This document shows positions 11,976 through 19,082 of a stretch of 24,562 bases of DNA, one piece after another. Position 1 is the first letter of the stretch, and every line of letters begins with the position of its first letter. The notes beneath the pieces are model-generated. The model was not told where the DNA came from and ran no database searches. It worked only from the letters and a program-made list of their open reading frames with translations. The position numbers and the translations under genes are program-made. The DNA is from a virus, in IMG/VR virus record IMGVR_UViG_3300034375_006016, positions 1 through 24,562 of that record, one strand, 5' to 3'.

Positions 11976-12424
11976 TATCTGATCAACCTACCCTTGTAAA
12001 ATGATTGTTTCTCACTGTCCGTGTATGAGCCCGAGCTATCCAGGTCATAGTGGACCCCGTCCTTGAGTATGAGGTCGAACTCCTCGTGGAACCTCTCCTT
12101 GTAGAATTTCATCCTCTCCTGGAATGAATCTGAATCTGGTTCGAACGTGGATAATTTTGGATAGATGTAGTAGGCCAGGACATGATAAACCGCGGCCCTG
12201 GTGAACTGATCTGAGTTGAGTCTGCTGGGTGACAGCTTCTCCGTGCCGCCTAGCACCGAGATGTCATATCTCGAGAATCCAGTTGTGGGCCACCATCTCA
12301 CATTGAGTAGTCTGATGATGTCATCGTATGTGTTTTCGTGTTCTGTTGTGAATTCCTGTATACCGTATTTCTTGATGTCAGGAACGTAGTCCAATAGGTC
12401 TGTATCGGTTGCGAATTGCGCCAT
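11975..12424 (-). CDS. Head-tail connector-like protein (149 aa)
   Basis: The protein begins MAQFATDTDLLDYVPDIKKY and is mainly helical; it contains NVRWWPTTGF and FTRAAVYHVLAYYIYPKLST. Its place after the capsid and before the terminator-like gene, and its helical make-up, match gp6-like adaptor proteins that seal the portal after packaging. The family is not certain. The ATG at 12424 follows AAGGA about nine bases upstream; the gene starts soon after a hairpin at 12450-12466. Confidence 0.6.
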   Translation of the reverse strand: MAQFATDTDLLDYVPDIKKYGIQEFTTEHENTYDDIIRLLNVRWWPTTGFSRYDISVLGGTEKLSPSRLNSDQFTRAAVYHVLAYYIYPKLSTFEPDSDSFQERMKFYKERFHEEFDLILKDGVHYDLDSSGSYTDSEKQSFYKGRLIR

Positions 12425-12449
12425 GTTTAAAAGTCCTTCTTTTAAGTCT

Positions 12450-12466
12450 ACAAGGGCCTCCCTTGT
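12450..12466 (-). other. Perfect 7-bp hairpin in an intergenic gap
   Basis: ACAAGGG (12450-12456) and CCCTTGT (12460-12466) form a perfect hairpin with a three-base loop in the 53-base gap after the GNGPS-like gene. No T tract follows, so it is more likely an RNA processing or stability signal than a terminator. Confidence 0.4.
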
Positions 12467-12477
12467 GATAAACTTAT

Positions 12478-12984
12478 TTATTGGATACGGTCGAGGAATT
12501 GCCGTGGTTTGATTACTGTGAAGGGAACGTCAGGTGTTCGATCATTGACCACGAACACATCACGGTGTTGAAATAATCTACGGATCTTGTTGCGGGCTTG
12601 GTTGGTGTATTTCCTCCTGGGCCCATGTCCGTATATGTGGTCGAAACTGCTGTGCTCTGTGAGTCCCCAATCGCAACCTATGATGTAGATGTCACCTTCA
12701 TAATTGAATTCATTCACGGCCACCCAGCAGGCCAGTATGCCGGAGTTGGCACCACTCACTATGTGATTATCAACCAATCGCCATCCATCTATCCTGGCGT
12801 CGGCCCTGGTGTAGTATCTGGTGTTGGGGTTGATCTTGAGTTGTTTGACCACTTCGATGTCGAACGCACAAACGGCGTCAACGGGCCTTATTGTTTCAAT
12901 GTAGTTGCAACCTAGCTCAATAGGTTGTCGTGGCAGTGTGTCTGCTAGTTTGCTCTGTGATGGACCGTTGAACCAAATAAGCAT
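12478..12984 (-). CDS. GNGPS-type Rossmann-like protein, DUF115-related (168 aa)
   Basis: The protein opens MLIWFNGPSQSKLADTLP, where FNGPS (5-9) stands in place of the usual GNGPS loop. Then come ELGCNYIETIRPVDAVCAFD, SGANSGILACWVA (77-89) and DIYIIGCDWG (98-107). This order (loop, 'GCN', 'D---a-D', 'SG--A---A', 'iyl-G-D') is that of a phage family related to DUF115/6-hydroxymethylpterin or sugar-modifying enzymes. A nucleotide or nucleotide-sugar ligand is inferred; no reaction can be stated. The gene is inserted in the head module. Its ATG lies two bases after the T tract of the capsid terminator and has no Shine-Dalgarno. Confidence 0.6.
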   Translation of the reverse strand: MLIWFNGPSQSKLADTLPRQPIELGCNYIETIRPVDAVCAFDIEVVKQLKINPNTRYYTRADARIDGWRLVDNHIVSGANSGILACWVAVNEFNYEGDIYIIGCDWGLTEHSSFDHIYGHGPRRKYTNQARNKIRRLFQHRDVFVVNDRTPDVPFTVIKPRQFLDRIQ

Positions 12985-12986
12985 AT

Positions 12987-13013
12987 AAAAAGAAAGGGCC
13001 CGAAGGCCCTTTC
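12987..13013 (-). terminator. Rho-independent terminator after the capsid gene
   Basis: On the minus strand a perfect 9-bp stem GAAAGGGCC/GGCCCTTTC is capped by the stable tetraloop TTCG and followed by five T. It should end or reduce transcription after the capsid gene. The next gene starts two bases after the T tract, so its expression depends on read-through. Confidence 0.9.
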
Positions 13014-13028
13014 CATAATCCTGGAGGT

Positions 13029-13048
13029 CAAATCAATTAGTTGATTTG
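13029..13048 (-). other. Hairpin around the capsid stop codon
   Basis: CAAATCAA (13041-13048 on the minus strand) pairs perfectly over 8 bp with TTGATTTG (13029-13036), and the loop CTAA contains the capsid stop codon. It could protect the 3' end of the capsid message together with the terminator downstream. Confidence 0.5.
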
Positions 13049-13882
13049 GTTGTCTCCTAACACTTTGATACCGTAAGAGTTGTGTAATACAGATACACCG
13101 TATCTTGTAGAAGCAACAACTTCTTCAGCTCTTAGTGAAGCATCTCTTTGAGTCTCGATGTTGATGTTTTGAGCAACTGCAAGACCTAAAGCATCTCTTG
13201 AGAAGATACCGTTGGTCACGCCTGTCGCTGAATCTTCAACAACGTTCGAGCTTTCGTAGATGTCTATGCCAGCTATACGGCCGATGTAGCCTTCTGACAT
13301 CGCTTGGTTAACAACACTAGAAGCATTTGGATTAACGAAAGTGTTAGTCAATGTTTTCTTGATGTTGTAGATAGACTTGGGATTGAACACGCCGAAGTAT
13401 GGTCCTGGAACCGCATTCGCTTTCAATGTAGCGTATGCTTCGAAAAGGTCCTTAACTTCTAGCTCGTCACCCGCCGCACCGATTTGTGATGTGAAAGTTG
13501 AGAACAGGCCAGTTAAAGCTCTGTCGTGTCTTTTCGCGATCGCTTCACCAAATAACTTACCTAGGTCAGCAACAACGTTTGATACTGAATGGTTTCTAGC
13601 CATGTCAGTCAGTGTAGTCATGATACCTGCTTCAGTTAATGTGATGTTAGCAACACCTGTTGATACTTCAGTGTTTGCTAGATCTGAGTTCTCACCTGCG
13701 TCTGAGGCGATAGTTTGTGTGCTGTATAAAGGCACTTGTAATACCTTACCAGCGTTTGCAGGAACTGTGAATTGTTTCACAAGTCCTGGCATGATTGAAG
13801 TTTCGGATGCCACGAACATAGCCTCTTGGACTATCGGGGCGATCAGATCATTCAACGTTCCTGTAGTTGTTTCATTAGCCAT
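13037..13882 (-). CDS. Major capsid protein, HK97 fold (281 aa)
   Basis: Start MANETTTGTLNDLIAPIVQE, with ribosome binding site AAAGGAG. The N-terminal part resembles the N4-gp56/HK97-type shell proteins: 'l-----a-----v------------a-----ipvy'. Later segments are the helix AKRHDRALTGLFSTF and the A-domain block YFGVFNPKSIYNIKKTLTNT, then AGIDIYESSNVV and a C-terminal stretch NINIETQRDASLRAEEVVAS, typical for the domain closing the shell subunit. No delta domain is visible at the N-terminus. It forms the icosahedral head. Codon choice (GTT, GCT, AGA, CTT) sets it apart from neighbours and fits high expression. The gene ends with a hairpin and a strong terminator. Confidence 0.88.
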   Translation of the reverse strand: MANETTTGTLNDLIAPIVQEAMFVASETSIMPGLVKQFTVPANAGKVLQVPLYSTQTIASDAGENSDLANTEVSTGVANITLTEAGIMTTLTDMARNHSVSNVVADLGKLFGEAIAKRHDRALTGLFSTFTSQIGAAGDELEVKDLFEAYATLKANAVPGPYFGVFNPKSIYNIKKTLTNTFVNPNASSVVNQAMSEGYIGRIAGIDIYESSNVVEDSATGVTNGIFSRDALGLAVAQNINIETQRDASLRAEEVVASTRYGVSVLHNSYGIKVLGDNQIN

Positions 13883-13918
13883 TTTGCTAATCTCCTTTAA
13901 GTTGTTAATTTAGAAGAC

Positions 13919-14620
13919 CTAGAAGCCTTGTTTCTTGCGATACTCGGCGTAGACCTTCCTGTGTTCTGGATTTGTCATGTCCAGTTTATTAACATCAACT
14001 TGGGAAACACCTGCTGTGCCAGTGTTGGACTTGGATCCACCGCCTGGTTGTCCCGCTGAGACGAAGTGTGGGTTTGATTGTAAGAATTCTCCTACCAACC
14101 CATCTACCGTCAAGGGATCACCATTGTCAGTGTATCTAGTCTGACCCGTCTTGGGATCAATGACCTCAACCTCACCTGTCTCTGACATCTTGATGTTGTC
14201 CCTCACGAGCCTCGCGACCTGTTCTGGGTTCACCGCTTTCTTGGTCGATGCGGCATTTATCAATGCACCATCCACCTTGATCTTTGTCAGTTCAGATGTC
14301 AGTGTTGAAATCTTTGAATTGAACTTCTCTGCGTTCTCCTTCAACAGTTTCTCAAACTCTGACTTCTCCTTTGCTTGGGAGATCTTTAGTTCTTCCTCCT
14401 TCTGCATTAGAGTCTGGTATTTCTCAACGTCTATGCCCTCGAATCTCTTGGCCAGTTTGGCTTCGGCTTTTCTTCTTACTTCAGCCGCCACTGCATCGAG
14501 TTCTGCCTGCGTATAGACTTTCGCGGGTTGATTGTCCGCTGTAGCCTGGATCGTGTTAGAGACTGTGTCAGCCGCCCCAGTGGCAGTCTGAACGTCTTGC
14601 GATGTTGTTTCTTGACTCAT
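13919..14620 (-). CDS. Capsid scaffolding protein (233 aa)
   Basis: The start chosen is ATG 14620 (MSQETTSQDVQTATG), which has a very strong ribosome binding site AAAGGAGG; the frame continues upstream without one. The N-terminus is disordered. A long charged coiled-coil follows (about 40-125: ELDAVAAEVRRKAEAKLAKR ... EEELKISQAKEKSEFEKLLK). Next is a segment AVNPEQVARLVRDNIKMSET, found in GP20-type scaffolds, and the tail is Gly/Ser-rich with basic KVYAEYRKKQGF, likely to contact the capsid. It precedes the capsid gene directly, as expected. It should direct prohead assembly and leave the shell before maturation. Confidence 0.85.
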   Translation of the reverse strand: MSQETTSQDVQTATGAADTVSNTIQATADNQPAKVYTQAELDAVAAEVRRKAEAKLAKRFEGIDVEKYQTLMQKEEELKISQAKEKSEFEKLLKENAEKFNSKISTLTSELTKIKVDGALINAASTKKAVNPEQVARLVRDNIKMSETGEVEVIDPKTGQTRYTDNGDPLTVDGLVGEFLQSNPHFVSAGQPGGGSKSNTGTAGVSQVDVNKLDMTNPEHRKVYAEYRKKQGF

Positions 14621-14675
14621 CGTAGTCCTCCTTTTGTTGTGCGTGGCAGGATATACCACAATGTGTTGATATTTA

Positions 14676-15140
14676 TTAGTAAAACTGGTCAAACGAATCT
14701 ATAGACCATTTCTCGTAGTATCCAGATTGTTTCAACTTTTTTTGTGCTTGTTTCAGTTTCGCCATATCCTGTATCATCACCAATGGCCGTCGGCCATAAC
14801 TGAATGACACACCCTTATGTAGTCCATCGTTGTCTGGGTGGTCATACATTATGGCGTAGTCAGGATTGTTCTTGTGTGCCCGCCTACACAGGTTGGCGAG
14901 TTTTCGTTCGGTTATCTCGTCAGTGAAATATAGGATGACAATGTCCAGGCCAAGGCTAACAAAAAGACCGCAACACTGATCAATTTGATCCAGCACATCT
15001 GTCTTCGCAGGCGTGATCTGTATCTTGCGATCCTCAAGTGTTCTTTTCGCAAACGGACAGATTGCCGCTCCACTCGCCTTATGAGTTTTAGCAACAACCT
15101 GTCTGATCCACTTCTCAATGTCCTTACCTACGTCTACCAC
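14676..15140 (-). CDS. Hypothetical head-module protein (154 aa)
   Basis: The start is GTG at 15140 (MVDVGKDIEKWIRQVVAKTH). A Cys-Pro motif AAICPFAKRT (25-34) recalls the 'CPFA' motif of DUF1415-type proteins. The middle shows LDIVILYFTDEITE and the C-terminus YGRRPLVMIQDMAKLKQAQK, with KKLKQSGYYEKW. It appears to be a soluble alpha/beta protein. Function is not known. It lies between the small genes after the portal and the scaffold gene, where a prohead protease often sits, but I see no protease motif. Two copies of a 12-base repeat lie in the gap before it. Confidence 0.6.
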   Translation of the reverse strand: MVDVGKDIEKWIRQVVAKTHKASGAAICPFAKRTLEDRKIQITPAKTDVLDQIDQCCGLFVSLGLDIVILYFTDEITERKLANLCRRAHKNNPDYAIMYDHPDNDGLHKGVSFSYGRRPLVMIQDMAKLKQAQKKLKQSGYYEKWSIDSFDQFY

Positions 15141-15154
15141 TTGGTTTACTAGGC

Positions 15155-15190
15155 TTCCTTCTACCGGATGACATCGGTTTCCTTCTACCG
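15155..15190. repeat. Short direct repeat in an intergenic gap
   Basis: TTCCTTCTACCG occurs at 15155-15166 and again at 15179-15190 in the 56-base gap before the 154-residue gene. On the minus strand each copy carries GAAGGAA, which resembles a ribosome binding site, so the repeat may be a duplicated initiation region. Confidence 0.5.
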
Positions 15191-15196
15191 CTTCTC

Positions 15197-15475
15197 TTAG
15201 GTCCTGGCATCTTGGTCCTCCTTTTTCCTGTGCTTGGTTGGGAACTTCTCGGGTCTGCCCTCGTTCCTTGATGGAGCGTAAAGGTCCAACAGTTCAATGC
15301 CCCTGGCGTGTGCCACTCGTTTCAACAGCACACAGGCCTTCCTGGCCCTGGCGGCGTTGGTCTTGCTGGGGTGCTTCATCAATTTGTCATAGTGGGTGAA
15401 GTAGTCAAGGCACAACTGCTTCATCTGCCTGTGCCTGGCTGTCTCCTCTGGTAATCTGTATAGTTTCCTAATCAT
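15197..15475 (-). CDS. Small basic head-module protein (92 aa)
   Basis: ATG 15475 is preferred: it overlaps the end of the previous gene by eight bases and gives a clean protein MIRKLYRLPEETARHRQMKQ. An earlier start would overlap the 74-residue gene by over 100 bases. The core HPSKTNAARARKACVLLKRV resembles the 'K-N-aa-RaRkal-e-kkl' segment of small histone-H1-like and phage helical proteins, but the match is short. It is very basic and ends KHRKKEDQDART. It probably binds nucleic acid or acidic portal regions; its role is unknown. Confidence 0.6.
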   Translation of the reverse strand: MIRKLYRLPEETARHRQMKQLCLDYFTHYDKLMKHPSKTNAARARKACVLLKRVAHARGIELLDLYAPSRNEGRPEKFPTKHRKKEDQDART

Positions 15476-15692
15476 TGGTTGGTGTGAAATGTATGCTGTG
15501 CCAAGGTGCCGTGAGTCCGTGGCTGTTCTTGTATATCTCTCCGGTCTGGACTGATTGTGCGGCCATGAATGTCCTGGTGCCATTGCCTGATCTCTTCTTC
15601 TGTATCACCTTACAGGGCCTCCACTCCTGACCTCTGGCGTAATACTTCATGTGATGTGTCTGCTGTCCCTTGCGGGTCTTGATGCCTGCCAT
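15468..15692 (-). CDS. Small basic hypothetical protein (74 aa)
   Basis: ATG 15692 follows the previous stop by three bases, and the ribosome binding site GGAGG overlaps that stop. The protein starts MAGIKTRKGQQTHHMKYYAR and continues GQEWRPCKVIQKKRSGNGTR and TFMAAQSVQTGEIYKNSHGL. It looks like a compact beta protein of about three strands. No family is recognised. It lies between the FGDP protein and the 92-residue protein in a run of four small genes that separates portal from scaffold. Confidence 0.6.
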   Translation of the reverse strand: MAGIKTRKGQQTHHMKYYARGQEWRPCKVIQKKRSGNGTRTFMAAQSVQTGEIYKNSHGLTAPWHSIHFTPTND

Positions 15693-15695
15693 CCT

Positions 15696-15959
15696 TTACC
15701 TCCACGCCCTGATACTCCAGTATGCTGGGCTCAGTGATTTCTGTCCACGCACCTTTTGTAGGATCGCACCCATCCTGGCCATGAATGATCTCTTCCTTGC
15801 TGGTATGTTGGACCTGATACGCATGTCGGGATCACCGAACCTGACTATGTTGACGTCGCCGGTCCGTTGGTTCCTCACATACACCGCGAACTTCTTGCTC
15901 TTGCCCGGTGTCCTGAATGGTTTATTGAGTGTTATCTTCCTGCCCTGGTATTGAGCCAT
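15696..15959 (-). CDS. FGDP-motif protein beside the portal (87 aa)
   Basis: ATG 15959 is preferred over the ATG 12 bases upstream because GGAGG lies at ideal distance before it. It overlaps the portal 3' end by 38 bases. The protein reads MAQYQGRKITLNKPFRTPGK, then KKFAVYVRNQRTGDVNIVRFGDPDM and RKRSFMAR, ending SPAYWSIRAWR. From memory, this module (KPFRTP---KKFAVYV, V-FGDP-M-I, P-R--SF-AR, K-RYWSC--W) is common in marine phages and often follows a XkdF-type protease domain. Here it is alone and the usual Cys residues are absent (W-S-I in place of W-S-C). Its function is unknown, probably in the prohead. Confidence 0.65.
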   Translation of the reverse strand: MAQYQGRKITLNKPFRTPGKSKKFAVYVRNQRTGDVNIVRFGDPDMRIRSNIPARKRSFMARMGAILQKVRGQKSLSPAYWSIRAWR

Positions 15960-17508
15960 TGGTGCCTCCAAAGAATTGTGCTATCTCCGGATGCAGTTCA
16001 AATATTTCTTCGTTGGTGTAGCCCTGTTCGATCATCTCCCTCATGTGGGTAATCATCTGTATGGGATCAGTCATTGGTGGGTGTTGTTGCCCATCATCCG
16101 CCAACTGGTTCTGCATTTCTTCCAACTCGTCGTCATCCTTCGCTAGTATCTCGATCGTCTTCTGATCTATAATGCTTTTAACATTTGGAGTGGCCGTCGC
16201 TGAGTCCCTCTGGGCGCTCGCGGCCTTGCTGATTATGTCCATGTCCAGGTTCTTGTCCCTGATGTGGAAAGCCATTGGATACTTGATCTCACCATCCCAT
16301 GATTCACCCTGCCACAGTCCAAACAGTCTGAACATCTGTTCCTCGAACAGTTCCAGATTCTTGGCCTTCTCGCACAGTTTGGAATCCAGTAAAATAAATT
16401 CACTCTGCATCGCGACACCTGACATCTGTCTTGTTTCAATTGCTCTGATTGACCCCATGTGAGCCATCCTGTCAATTGACTTCACGGTCTCATCCATGGT
16501 CTTTAATATGGCCTCAAGATTACCACCGTTTGGTTGAAGCAAATATGGTTTTAGATTTGGATCCAGTTCCTCTGGCATGTCGATTATGGCACCCGCTCCC
16601 GCCTGTGCTGACACCGAACGTGTCTTGACCAGACTTGGATGGTTTGTCAGAGATATCAGTTGTTCCGCCTCTGAATAACAGTTGCCCAGGAACCTCTGTG
16701 CTTGTGCTATCGAATCGATGTCTGACACACCGATGCCCTTGATCGGTCCCCTGTTGGCGTAGCACCATACCGCTGGGACCTTGCCCAGTAGGTTTGGTCT
16801 CGAGTCCACTTGTTTCATTGGATCCTTGGCGTCATTGCCATTATATGAATATAATTCTATGGTGTCTGGTGTCCACTTCCTCACGTAGAACTCTCCAGCC
16901 CTCTGGTAAGGTCTCTCATCATGTTCCAACAACATCAGTTCAGTGAGTTCATAGTGCCCATTGGGCTGTCTCACGAATCTCCAGTTCAGGATGTTCTCTG
17001 GCGTGTATATTGTTGTGTAAGGCCTAATGCCCTGGGCCAGCTCGTCGGCCCTCGTGCCCACCACGGTCTCTGGTCGGTCCATCAACACCAAACAGTGTCC
17101 ATATATTGAACTCTGTATGTTGACCTCCCGCATGAAAGAATCCCAGCTCCTGCCCTCCATGTCGCAGTCCTTCATGAACTGTTCAAGTTCAGGTGAATCC
17201 TCTAGATTTCCAAAGTCCCTCTTGGGTTGCTGTCTGTATAGGAAAGCGTTGAATGTCTGTATGATGGCACGGCAGTGGTTGTCCTCGGCCGCGTGTGATA
17301 GTCTGGTTAGGTATTCGCCCTCGTTCTCGTATTGGTATCTCTTTAGATACATGCCCCTCTTGTATTCAGCACCACCTAGGTATGATCGCTTGAGGAACTT
17401 CCAATGATGGATGTAGGCATCATAGTCCTGGTGGACCGGTAATGAAATAGTCTTGCCTGATGTGTCTGTGAATGATGTGCCGGTTAAACCGTAGATGTCT
17501 TGTGCCAT
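15922..17508 (-). CDS. Portal protein (528 aa)
   Basis: The position directly after TerL, coupled by TAATG, and a length of 528 residues fit a portal. The N-terminus (DYDAYIHHWKFLKRSYLGGA ... GMYLKRYQYENEGEYLTRL) and the block WDSFMREVNIQSSIYGHCLVLMD are typical of SPP1/DUF4055-type portals. The region IETRQMSGVAMQSEFILLDS (about 365-385) is the part near the stem. The C-terminus is acidic and Gln-rich (DDDELEEMQNQLADDGQQ) with a final IFELHPEIAQFFG. It forms the dodecameric ring for DNA entry and the site where terminase and connector bind. Confidence 0.85.
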   Translation of the reverse strand: MAQDIYGLTGTSFTDTSGKTISLPVHQDYDAYIHHWKFLKRSYLGGAEYKRGMYLKRYQYENEGEYLTRLSHAAEDNHCRAIIQTFNAFLYRQQPKRDFGNLEDSPELEQFMKDCDMEGRSWDSFMREVNIQSSIYGHCLVLMDRPETVVGTRADELAQGIRPYTTIYTPENILNWRFVRQPNGHYELTELMLLEHDERPYQRAGEFYVRKWTPDTIELYSYNGNDAKDPMKQVDSRPNLLGKVPAVWCYANRGPIKGIGVSDIDSIAQAQRFLGNCYSEAEQLISLTNHPSLVKTRSVSAQAGAGAIIDMPEELDPNLKPYLLQPNGGNLEAILKTMDETVKSIDRMAHMGSIRAIETRQMSGVAMQSEFILLDSKLCEKAKNLELFEEQMFRLFGLWQGESWDGEIKYPMAFHIRDKNLDMDIISKAASAQRDSATATPNVKSIIDQKTIEILAKDDDELEEMQNQLADDGQQHPPMTDPIQMITHMREMIEQGYTNEEIFELHPEIAQFFGGTNGSIPGQEDNTQ

Positions 17509-18752
17509 TATCTTATCGCTCCTACTTTGATAGAGAACCGTTCGGGTGCCTGTTGTTCATACGCGGTCCTGATTGGGTAAAGAAATGAAATCAAATATCC
17601 TAATGCGTCATTCATATGGTCAAATCCCTGTGTCTTGTCTGGCAACACGGTTCCCTCTTTATAAGTGTGTTTGCTAATGCTATTTAACATATTCTTACAC
17701 TTGGGATGAATGAATACAGTGCGCTCGTTTGACGCCGAACACAACTTGGCGTTGACGGAGTTTATCCTGTCCCTGATGGCCATGTGCTTTGGTGGCACCT
17801 TGCAGATGAATCCCGCGTTCTGCAGTATCGAAAGGTCAGTCCTACCACCCGCTGATGTCTTCCTCTGCCTGGATGCTGGATCTGGATAGCAGAATATCTT
17901 CTTGCCCGGATATCTCCTGTGGATCTCTTGGCACAGTTCATCCGTGTTGGAACTCCATATGGTGATCTCGTCCATGATGTAGACGGTGCCGTTCTGGATG
18001 TAGGCCACCACCGCACTCATGGGATCAAGGTTGAAGTCAATGCCTATGTGTAAAATGCTGTTGTCCAAGGGCTCGTCGAAATGCCTCACGTTTTCATTCA
18101 TGGAGAAGCCATGGTAGATTATGCCCGAGTATGTCTCCCACGTGGCCTGGTATTCCTGTCGGAACGTCTTGGCGTCAAGGTCCCGCTTGGCCTGTTCTAT
18201 CTCGCCCTCATCGACGAAACCGCCATCTATGGTGGTGTATAGGTAACTGCTCCAGTCCTGCTCAGTGGGATCCTGTCCCCTCTGGTATAGGTCGTGGAAC
18301 CAGTTCATGCCTTTTGGTGTGCCAGCGAACAGTGCCAATCCCTTGGTGTCTGAAAGTGTGGGCCTCAGCACCTCCGACCAGGCGGCCTCGTCTATGTCCG
18401 CGCTCTCGTCCAGCACTATGAAGTCGATACCCACACCCCTCAGTGAGTCCTTGTTGTCAGCACCTCGCAGGCATATCCTTGACTTGTTCTTTAATTCTAT
18501 GGTGAGTTCTGCCTCGTTGATCTTCTTGACCCAACGCAGGTCTTTCAGTATCTCTTTGATCTTGACCCAACATATCTGTTTGGCCTGCCGGTATGATGGT
18601 GCCACATACCAACACACACGCCCTGGTATCCTGGCGTGATAACAAAGTTCCCTGATTGCTAAGGTAGTTTTTCCGAAACGTCGGCCAGTCACAAGAACAC
18701 GGAATCGTGCTTGGTCATCCGCGACCTTGCGTTGCGGTGTTGATAGTTTCAT
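17508..18752 (-). CDS. terL: Terminase large subunit (414 aa)
   Basis: This ATP-driven packaging motor and nuclease has all key motifs. Walker A is GRRFGKTT (23-30), Walker B is FIVLDES (111-117) and the coupling motif is LFAGTPKG (141-148). The nuclease domain has the acidic residues D239 (in GIDF), D291 (YPDPASRQ) and D382 (in HMNDALG), a typical RNase-H-fold set. At 414 residues it is in the short range of the family. It binds the portal and the small subunit. No good Shine-Dalgarno is seen at ATG 18752; the gap to TerS is 21 bases. The gene is coupled to the portal gene by TAATG. Confidence 0.95.
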   Translation of the reverse strand: MKLSTPQRKVADDQARFRVLVTGRRFGKTTLAIRELCYHARIPGRVCWYVAPSYRQAKQICWVKIKEILKDLRWVKKINEAELTIELKNKSRICLRGADNKDSLRGVGIDFIVLDESADIDEAAWSEVLRPTLSDTKGLALFAGTPKGMNWFHDLYQRGQDPTEQDWSSYLYTTIDGGFVDEGEIEQAKRDLDAKTFRQEYQATWETYSGIIYHGFSMNENVRHFDEPLDNSILHIGIDFNLDPMSAVVAYIQNGTVYIMDEITIWSSNTDELCQEIHRRYPGKKIFCYPDPASRQRKTSAGGRTDLSILQNAGFICKVPPKHMAIRDRINSVNAKLCSASNERTVFIHPKCKNMLNSISKHTYKEGTVLPDKTQGFDHMNDALGYLISFLYPIRTAYEQQAPERFSIKVGAIR

Positions 18753-18773
18753 ATATGTTTAGTTATTGGGGGA

Positions 18774-19082
18774 CTATTTCTCGTCCCACGGTAATGGTGC
18801 CGTTGATTCTTCGTCAGTTGGTGAGTCCTGTTGTCCCAACCAGTTCTTACCCAGGAACATAAGCATCCTGGCGTCGCCCGCCAATGCCTTCTCGAACTGG
18901 GCACGTCTAAGGCTCTTCTTACCTTCAGCCTTGCCCTTCTCTATCAGGTTCTTGAATCTCTTCTGTAGTGTTGTGACTGAAGTGCCCACGCAGTCCGCTA
19001 TCTCTTCATAGGTGCAGTGCATCGAGGCCAGTTTGAAGATCAGGTCATGATCCAGTTTGTATGATTTCTTCTGTGCGTCCAT
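18774..19082 (-). CDS. terS: Terminase small subunit-like protein (102 aa)
   Basis: The first 60 residues contain a helix-turn-helix: LIFKLASMHCTYEEIADCVGTSVTTLQKRF (about 14-43), which should recognise the packaging site. This is followed by an assembly helix (KSLRRAQFEKALAGDARMLM) and FLGKNWLGQQD, a signature end in many short TerS proteins. The tail is acidic (PTDEESTAPLPWDEK). Position directly upstream of TerL supports the call. It is coupled by TAATG to the gene before it, which is unusual because that gene encodes a fibre adaptor-like protein. Confidence 0.85.
   Translation of the reverse strand: MDAQKKSYKLDHDLIFKLASMHCTYEEIADCVGTSVTTLQKRFKNLIEKGKAEGKKSLRRAQFEKALAGDARMLMFLGKNWLGQQDSPTDEESTAPLPWDEK

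Noticed and set aside
14621-14700. TTGACC upstream of the scaffold gene as a -35 box
   Set aside because: At 16-18 bases no acceptable -10 is found; the scaffold is more likely expressed from the upstream operon.
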